NCBI GenBank assembly: GCA_017479705.1
Contig: JAFVCA010000038.1
Location: 1-64,000, forward strand
Length of the DNA: 64,000 nt
Direction: 5' to 3'
Source: Bacteroidales bacterium
Lineage (GTDB): Bacteria > Bacteroidota > Bacteroidia > Bacteroidales > P3
The notes below the pieces were generated by a model. It was not told where the DNA came from, searched no databases, and saw nothing but the letters and a program-made list of their open reading frames with translations. The position numbers and the translations under genes are program-made. Position 1 is the stretch's first letter. Each line of letters opens with the position of its first letter. This document shows, piece after piece, positions 58,262-64,000 of this stretch.

Positions 58262-60877
58262 TCACCGTATGAGCGAGACCGTGCCAGTGAGGGTTTTCCA
58301 GGCGCTGTCCTTGCTGTCGATGTAGCGGATGTAGTAGACATAGGTAGCTTGCGGACAGGGGCGTCCGTCATGGGTGCCATCCCAGTGGCCGGTGAGGCCG
58401 TCAAACCTGTAGACGAAGTCGCCGCGACGGTCGAAGAGCATCACCTCAATCTGGCGGATGTGATGGCTGCAGGTGACGGCAAAGAGGTTGTTGGAGGAGA
58501 GGTCGGGAGTGAAGACGTTGGGCACAAGCACCCAGGTGCTGTCCAATGGGGGTTCGCCCCAATGGGGGATGACGACGAGGGTGTAGTAGATGATGCTGTC
58601 GCAGGTGTCGCCGACGGGGATGTAGATGGGGTAGTTGGAGGTCTCGGTGTTGAAGGAGATGCCGTTAAAGGCATGGGGCAACTCTTCGGGGGCGACGGTG
58701 TCGGATGTCCAGTAGCAGTGGGGGCAGACGGAGAGGTTGAGGGTCCAGAGGGTGTCGCAGCCGGTCAAGGTGCGGTAGGTGGTGAGCTGGTAGACTCCTG
58801 TGGAGTCGAACTCCTCGCCGCGGAAGCGGAAGGAGCCTTCGCATACGGTGGCGGAGATGGTGCTATCGACATGGCCGGTGAAAAGGAGCGTGACGGACAC
58901 GGTGTCGTTCGGGATGGTGAAGCAGCCCTCCTTCTCGTAGGTGAAGACGGCCAGAACGGTGTAGCGGCCGAGGGCGGGGAAGGTGTGCGGGACGGGCTGG
59001 GAGTAGGCGTCGTCGTGGTGGGAGTAGGCTAAGCGTGTGCCGTCGCCAAAGTCCCAGTAGAGGCTGTCGGCAGGGCGGTTGTTGACGGCGCGGAAGGTGA
59101 TGTGCTCAAAGTGGCACCAGATGGAGTCGGTGGGGAGGGAGTCGGCAGGGCGGTCGTTGACATAGAGGGTCACGCCGGAGGGCTGCACATGGGGCAGGTT
59201 GAAGACGACGGCCTCCGCGACGGCCACGGAGGATTGCACGGCCATGAAACGGCGGTTGTTGAGACTCTCTATGTGGTGTGTTCCTTCGGAGTTGACGGAG
59301 TGGGTGTGCGGAAAGCGTGCATAGCTGAATGAGGTGCCGGAGATGGGGTGGAAATAGGAGGATACAGGATAGTCGTCAATGCGCAGGGAACCCACATCCT
59401 CGGTGCGTGTAAAGACGTAGAGGGAGTGGTAACGGTGTTGGCGGTTGTTGTATTCGTCCTTTTCAGTGATGGTGCCGTAGTTGATTTGCCCATGGTGCCA
59501 CCACTCCTCAGGGGTTACGGCATAGCCGCTTTCATCGCCCAAATCTGGGCCGTTGCGGCCTTCGCGGGTGTACACCATGACCACGACGGGTTGCGATGTT
59601 TCCACGTAAAAGGGGCCTTCGACGGACGACATGGCGAACCAGACGGTTTGTGCTTTGTCTACAGTGAGGTGTCTGCTGTCGGCAGCGCCCCTGTTGGCAT
59701 CGATGATGGTGATGTCGGTATTGTCATGCAGTCCTGTAATACGGATGTATTCCTCTTTTGCTATATAGATGGTAGGTATCAGGAACTTTGTACCCGCATA
59801 GCGGGTGGGGACAGCTTGTTCCAGTATCATGTCGCTGTACATGGTGCTGTCGTGTTCTGGCTGATCATTGGGAATGTAGAGAAAGCTTCCTCCTTCAAAG
59901 ACGGCAATCCGCTTGCAGTCGCGGGTTTTGATGTGAGTGCCGGAAAGGTCGACCACGAAGGTGTCGAGACGCATGGTGTCGCCAGCAAAGTTATAGTTTG
60001 TCACCTGTGGGTAAAAATCGGGGGATGCCAGATGCGTTGAGAAACCTAGGTCGTAGTAGCGGAAATAGGGGGCGAAGAGCGGGTAGTACTTCTCCCTCAC
60101 CTCGCCGCCATTGATGTGATAGAGCTGGCCGGCATTGAGAGTGACGGTGATGGTGTCGCCTTTCTTTCGGTTGAGGATGTCCCAATCGTTGAGCACGATG
60201 TCGACAACAGTACTGTCCTCCACGCCCACGATGACGACGGTCTGCGCCTGCTGATTGATGCCGAAATGATGGTCGAAAGCATTCACGAGAGGAGGCATAC
60301 GGTAGTTTGTTGTGTCCACCCGAAGTTCAACTACGGCATCGTCGAAGGCGTATACTTTGGGGTACACTTGAACGACGTATTCGTCCCGCAGCAATTCGGT
60401 AGGGAGCACATTGGTGGCAGCAGTGACACCGGCGGAATATATCCAAATGAAAAGGCTGATGGTGTCGGTGCTGGTGACATGGAAGGCACGCGGCTGAGGC
60501 CGATTAATCAAGAAGTTTGAACGGTCCCTATAGTGGTCCAGCGGCCAAAAGATGTCGGCGGTGTCGCTATATCTGGAGTAGGCTTGGGGCACCTCGATAT
60601 AGTTGGTGTCGGGTCCGCACATCTGGCGGTGCATGATGTGCGCCGTATGCTCCCAGTCCAGCCAGGGAGCCGAAACGGTGACGTCGCAGTCCCGCTCGCT
60701 GACGATATAGAGACGGGAATGGTTGGCCGACAAACCATTATTCGTGCGCGGAAAGGCAACCCAAAAGTCAGTACCCTGCGTTGCGTACTGCACACCAGTA
60801 TGGTCGTAGGGGTTGTCAATCTGCGCCGTGGCAAGCAGCGGTGCAAGCAGCATGAACAATAATAGGTATTTTTTCAT
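58262..60877 (-). CDS. Secreted T9SS type B protein with IgGFc-like and PKD domains
   Basis: 871 residues from the ATG at 60877. Signal peptide ending LLATAQ. The N-terminal part resembles IgGFc-binding domains (GTDFWVAFPRTNNG). A PKD domain is near residues 600-660 (LYWDFGDGT). The C-terminus (about 790-871) is the gliding-motility-type T9SS type B domain: VPNVFTPDLSSNNLF, then IEVMLFDRRGDFVYRFDG and YVYYIRYID. A surface adhesin-like role is inferred. It follows the flippase gene by 30 bp, so may share its transcript. Confidence 0.85.
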   Translation of the reverse strand: MKKYLLLFMLLAPLLATAQIDNPYDHTGVQYATQGTDFWVAFPRTNNGLSANHSRLYIVSERDCDVTVSAPWLDWEHTAHIMHRQMCGPDTNYIEVPQAYSRYSDTADIFWPLDHYRDRSNFLINRPQPRAFHVTSTDTISLFIWIYSAGVTAATNVLPTELLRDEYVVQVYPKVYAFDDAVVELRVDTTNYRMPPLVNAFDHHFGINQQAQTVVIVGVEDSTVVDIVLNDWDILNRKKGDTITVTLNAGQLYHINGGEVREKYYPLFAPYFRYYDLGFSTHLASPDFYPQVTNYNFAGDTMRLDTFVVDLSGTHIKTRDCKRIAVFEGGSFLYIPNDQPEHDSTMYSDMILEQAVPTRYAGTKFLIPTIYIAKEEYIRITGLHDNTDITIIDANRGAADSRHLTVDKAQTVWFAMSSVEGPFYVETSQPVVVMVYTREGRNGPDLGDESGYAVTPEEWWHHGQINYGTITEKDEYNNRQHRYHSLYVFTRTEDVGSLRIDDYPVSSYFHPISGTSFSYARFPHTHSVNSEGTHHIESLNNRRFMAVQSSVAVAEAVVFNLPHVQPSGVTLYVNDRPADSLPTDSIWCHFEHITFRAVNNRPADSLYWDFGDGTRLAYSHHDDAYSQPVPHTFPALGRYTVLAVFTYEKEGCFTIPNDTVSVTLLFTGHVDSTISATVCEGSFRFRGEEFDSTGVYQLTTYRTLTGCDTLWTLNLSVCPHCYWTSDTVAPEELPHAFNGISFNTETSNYPIYIPVGDTCDSIIYYTLVVIPHWGEPPLDSTWVLVPNVFTPDLSSNNLFAVTCSHHIRQIEVMLFDRRGDFVYRFDGLTGHWDGTHDGRPCPQATYVYYIRYIDSKDSAWKTLTGTVSLIR

Positions 60878-60907
60878 AACAACTTGGTATGGTATAAAGT
60901 CCGACAA

Positions 60908-62413
60908 TCACTTTCTTTTAAGGAATTTGTTGCGGAGGCTGTCGAAGGTGCCCTTCCAAAGTGTCCGTTCGCACCAGAGAGCCACAGCCACATAGACGGC
61001 AACTACGAGGGTGTTGAAGGCCAAACGCCAGCCGAGGGCTTCGGGCTTGAGCCATTGGCTGAGGCCGTAGAGCCCCAGGGCAAGGAGGAAGTAGCCGGCA
61101 ATGGTGCGGACGTTGTAGGGCACAGGGTTGCGACGACGCCCCACAAGATAGGAGAGCACCACGCAGACCCCATAGCCGGCCACGCCGCCCCATGCACAGG
61201 CCATATAGCCCCAACGGGGAACACCGACAATGTTCACCGCCAGCAGGACGGCACACCCGATGGCGGAGAAGACGGCTCCCCACCACGTCTGGCCGGAAAG
61301 CTTGTACCAGAAGGAGAGGTTGAAATAGATGCTCATCAGTATCTCGGCCATCATGACTATGGGCACCACGCGCAGACCTTCCCAATAGCCAGAATCAATG
61401 ATGTACTTGAAGATGTCGAGGTAGGCCATCACCACAAGGAAGGCCAAGAGGGCAAAGATGACGAAATATTTCATCACTGCGGCCTGGCTTTCCTTCCCTT
61501 CGCGGCTGCGGCCGCCGCCAAAGACAAAAGGCTCGTAGGCATAGCGGAAGGCCTGGGTGATCATTGCCATGATCATGGCAATCTTGACGCAGGCGCCGTA
61601 GATGCCCAGCTGTACCTCGCCTTCGGGACCGGGGACAAGGTGGCGATAGCAGATCTTGTCGGCCACCTGGTTCAGGATGCCCGCTATGCCGAGAAGGAGC
61701 AGCGGCCAAGTGTAGCCCAGCATCTGGCGGACCATACGGCGGTCGATGCCGTGGCGGAGGTATTTCAGTTCGGGAAGGAAGCCGAGGGTGATGCCCGCCG
61801 TGCAGACAAGATTCACCGCAAAGACGTATCCCACCTGCCAGTCGGGACGATACCATGCCATCAAAGCCGGATGGGTGGCACTGAGTTTGGGCGCGACCAG
61901 AAAGACGAAAAGGTTCAGCAGGATGTTGCAGACAATGAAGAGCAGCTTGAGGGCGGCAAATTTCCATGCCCGCCCCTGGAAACGCAGCCAGGCAAAGAAG
62001 ATGGCCTGAAAGGCATCGATGGCCACCACGCAGCCCATCATCATCACATATTCGGGATGTTCGGCATAGCCCATGGCCGCCGTCACGGGATCCAGGAACA
62101 GGGCCAGCAGCAACACAAAGAGTGCGCTCACGCCGCCCACCGTCAGGGCGGAGGTGGAGAAGACGTGCGCGGCACGCTCCTTATTGTTGTTGGCAAAATA
62201 GAAGAAGGTGGTCTCCATGCCGAAGGTGAGGATGACCAGCATCAGGGCGGTGTAGGCATACAACTCGGTCACCACACCGTAGCCGCCTGTGGAGGCCGCA
62301 ATCTTGTAGGTATACAAGGGCACGAGCAGATAGTTCAGGAAACGCCCGACAATGCTGCTCACACCGTAAATCATCGTGTCAGAAAAGAGCCTTTTGAGTG
62401 AGTTTTGAGTCAT
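60908..62413 (-). CDS. Polysaccharide flippase (oligosaccharide transporter, MOP superfamily)
   Basis: 501 residues with about 12-14 membrane segments and a start reading MTQNSLKRLFSDTMIYGVSS, like Wzx-type flippases. It would move lipid-linked saccharides across the inner membrane. The longer open frame up to 62692 has no family sequence and was not used. It lies 30 bp upstream of the T9SS type B gene. Confidence 0.88.
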   Translation of the reverse strand: MTQNSLKRLFSDTMIYGVSSIVGRFLNYLLVPLYTYKIAASTGGYGVVTELYAYTALMLVILTFGMETTFFYFANNNKERAAHVFSTSALTVGGVSALFVLLLALFLDPVTAAMGYAEHPEYVMMMGCVVAIDAFQAIFFAWLRFQGRAWKFAALKLLFIVCNILLNLFVFLVAPKLSATHPALMAWYRPDWQVGYVFAVNLVCTAGITLGFLPELKYLRHGIDRRMVRQMLGYTWPLLLLGIAGILNQVADKICYRHLVPGPEGEVQLGIYGACVKIAMIMAMITQAFRYAYEPFVFGGGRSREGKESQAAVMKYFVIFALLAFLVVMAYLDIFKYIIDSGYWEGLRVVPIVMMAEILMSIYFNLSFWYKLSGQTWWGAVFSAIGCAVLLAVNIVGVPRWGYMACAWGGVAGYGVCVVLSYLVGRRRNPVPYNVRTIAGYFLLALGLYGLSQWLKPEALGWRLAFNTLVVAVYVAVALWCERTLWKGTFDSLRNKFLKRK

Positions 62414-62649
62414 AATTGAGGTATTATTAATGCTTTCTAACGGAGAAATCCTAATTATATTGTAATACAAGAAAAATAATGTGTATCCCGCTCCACGATC
62501 GCCATTCCAATCTTGCACAAGCCGAAAAGCGACAGGGAGTCCCATGAGGCTTTCCCAATACCAAGCTCTTATTTGCAACGGAATCCGCCGAAGGCAGTTA
62601 ATTATTCTTAACTGTCCCTTTCGGCAGTTGCAAGTACAGATATTTTTTG
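62414..62649. other. Divergent intergenic region
   Basis: About 235 bp between the flippase and the GH20-like gene. AT-rich near the flippase. No clear -7 element for the flippase was found; a small inverted repeat (GCCGAAGGCAG / CTGTCCCTTTCGGC-like) lies near 62586-62630. Confidence 0.4.
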
Positions 62650-62657
62650 TACTTTTG
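62650..62657 (+). promoter_or_regulatory. Promoter -7 element for the GH20-like lipoprotein
   Basis: TACTTTTG after a T run, only 10 bp before the ATG at 62668, implying a near-leaderless transcript. Confidence 0.55.
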
Positions 62658-62667
62658 CAATTCAAAT

Positions 62668-64000
62668 ATGGACGGACACCACAGCAAAACACGGCTCATT
62701 CTGCTTGTCTTCACGATGCTCATGGCGATGGCCTCGTGCGGCAAGAAAGTGCAGGTAACGGACTATGCCATCATTCCCGAGCCAGAATACATTGTGCAGA
62801 AAGGGCGCTCGTACACCCTCTCGTCCTCCACACGCCTGTGCTTTACCAACCTGGGGCGCAACACTCCTACCGCCAAATACATTGCCAACACCCTGCGACG
62901 CATGCATGTGCGTCCGGCCTTTATTGGCACCCCCGATAGCGACTGCATCCTCTTCTCCCTCAACGACACCCTCAATCCCGAGCTGGGCGACGAGGGCTAC
63001 CTGCTGCAAGTGCTGCCGGACGGCATTTTCATCAGTGCCAATACCGAGGCGGGGCTGCTATACGCCTTCGAGACATTTGTCCAGATGCTCCCGCCGGACA
63101 TTCTCACCACCTCCTACGCCCACATCACCCTGCCCGAATGCACCATTCTGGACCGTCCCCGCTTCCCCTGGCGAGGCAGCCAGTTGGATGTGTGTCGCCA
63201 CTTCTTCACCGTCAAGCAAATCAAACGCCACCTCGACCTCATGGTCTCCTACAAGCTCAACAAGTTCGTCTGGCATCTGGCCGACGACCAAGGCTGGCGC
63301 ATAGAGATAGACTCCTACCCTGCCCTCACCGACGTCGGAGCCTGGCGTGTGGACCGCACCGACTACCCTTGGGGCAGCGCCCCGCCCCCACGTCCCGGCG
63401 AGGAGGCCTCCTATGGAGGATTCTACACCCCTGCTGACATTGCCGAGGTGGTTGAATATGCCGCCCAGCGCAACATTGAGGTCATCCCCTCCATCGACAT
63501 CCCCGGCCATTGCAGTGCCATCCTTGCCGCCTATCCCGCCTTGGGGTGCGACGGGCAGCCCCGCACCGTGGCTTCGGGTCCTTGCTGGCCCCACGACGCC
63601 ACACTCTGCATCGGCAACGACTCCACTCTCCCCTTCCTCTTCAACGTCCTCGACTGCATCTCTGCCCTCTTCCCTTCGGAATATATACACATCGGCTGCA
63701 GTCCCTGTTCCACCGAACCGTGGGAGCAGTGCCCACGCTGCCAATCCCTTAAACGCCACCTTGGGCTCAACACGGATGCCGAACTGCAAGGATGGCTTGT
63801 GGGGCAGGTGGCCGACCACCTTTCCCGCAAAGGCAAGCGCATCATGGGCTGGGACGACATGCTGGACTGCGGACCCATACCTGCCGATGCCCTCGTGACC
63901 GTTGCACGGGGCGACAGCGTCGCCTCCATTGCAGCCCTGTTGGCACAAGGCATCATCAACGCCGACCCCAACTACTGCTGTTTTGACTACTACCAAGCCG
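62668..64000 (+). CDS. GH20 beta-hexosaminidase-like lipoprotein lacking the catalytic Asp-Glu (partial)
   Basis: Open for 444 codons to the right edge, 3' end not seen. Lipobox MAMASC near residues 17-22, an N-terminal GH20b-like domain to about 155, then a GH20 TIM barrel: HLADDQGWRIEID, SIDIPGHCSAI, and the segment normally reading HIGGDEC, which here is HIGCSPC (H341 to C347; Ser345-Pro346 in place of Asp-Glu). MGWDDML follows. The nucleophile-stabilising Asp and acid/base Glu are therefore absent. It likely binds but does not cleave N-acetylhexosamine glycans. Confidence 0.8.
   Translation, partial: MDGHHSKTRLILLVFTMLMAMASCGKKVQVTDYAIIPEPEYIVQKGRSYTLSSSTRLCFTNLGRNTPTAKYIANTLRRMHVRPAFIGTPDSDCILFSLNDTLNPELGDEGYLLQVLPDGIFISANTEAGLLYAFETFVQMLPPDILTTSYAHITLPECTILDRPRFPWRGSQLDVCRHFFTVKQIKRHLDLMVSYKLNKFVWHLADDQGWRIEIDSYPALTDVGAWRVDRTDYPWGSAPPPRPGEEASYGGFYTPADIAEVVEYAAQRNIEVIPSIDIPGHCSAILAAYPALGCDGQPRTVASGPCWPHDATLCIGNDSTLPFLFNVLDCISALFPSEYIHIGCSPCSTEPWEQCPRCQSLKRHLGLNTDAELQGWLVGQVADHLSRKGKRIMGWDDMLDCGPIPADALVTVARGDSVASIAALLAQGIINADPNYCCFDYYQA

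Noticed and set aside
62414..62692. Longer flippase start at 62692
   Set aside because: The extra 93 residues are not flippase-like and would cross the GH20 gene promoter.
1..64000. CRISPR arrays, rRNA and tRNA genes
   Set aside because: No regularly spaced short repeats and no tRNA or rRNA signatures were noticed on either strand; a dedicated scan could not be run.

Overview
The window is a chromosomal segment from a member of the Bacteroidetes, most likely the order Bacteroidales. Three things support this. Promoters have the Bacteroides-type -7 element TAnnTTTG (TATCTTTG, TAATTTTG, TATTTTTG). A complete aerotolerance (Bat) operon is present. Five secreted proteins carry type IX secretion (T9SS) C-terminal sorting domains, four of type A and one of type B. 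Species cannot be named from the sequence alone. No rRNA, tRNA, CRISPR array or prophage was seen.

Layout. 1-310: start of an IS1595-like transposase running off the left edge, then dispersed palindromic repeats. 318-4443: PIF1-type helicase and nadE (minus strand). 4.6-7.2 kb: small outer-membrane protein and an MFS transporter. 7.3-10.5 kb: minus-strand unit ruvC, NSS symporter, transglutaminase-like lipoprotein. 10.6-17.7 kb: orphan keto-aminohexanoate cleavage enzyme, then exported proteins (peptidylarginine/agmatine deiminase-like T9SS cargo, YDG-repeat T9SS cargo, OmpA-family protein). 17.8-25.5 kb: defence-like region with a HigBA toxin-antitoxin pair and a 1649-residue single-chain type ISP restriction-modification enzyme. 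A 238-bp promoter-bearing direct repeat brackets the TA region, and its second copy drives a leader with a large structured RNA in front of the restriction gene. 25.8-29.7 kb: glycosyltransferases with a TrmH methyltransferase. 29.8-37.4 kb: exported proteins, tyrS, and a large beta-propeller T9SS cargo. 37.6-47.9 kb: moxR, DUF58, a membrane protein, batA-batE, a WG-repeat protein and an RseC-like protein. 48.2-54.4 kb: caspase-like secreted protein, macro-like protein, DUF4412-like protein, ftsK, O-methyltransferase. 54.6-58.1 kb: ECF sigma factor with a probable membrane anti-sigma and a lipoprotein, then an operon of three small cysteine-patterned lipoproteins with a MauE/thioredoxin-like membrane protein. 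58.2-64 kb: T9SS type B protein, flippase, and a GH20-like lipoprotein cut by the right edge.

The most unusual points are these. (i) Two candidate structured RNAs and promoter-bearing repeats lie around the HigBA / type ISP locus. (ii) A compact operon of three 'C-R-C' lipoproteins sits with a MauE-thioredoxin fusion and may be an undescribed envelope redox system. (iii) Three proteins keep a recognisable enzyme fold but lack catalytic residues: NadE glutaminase (Glu to Ala, Cys to Tyr), a caspase-like protein (Cys to Ser), and a GH20-like protein (Asp-Glu to Ser-Pro). (iv) A 152-bp MITE-like element occurs twice with identical length; its end sequence also occurs beside the IS1595-like transposase.
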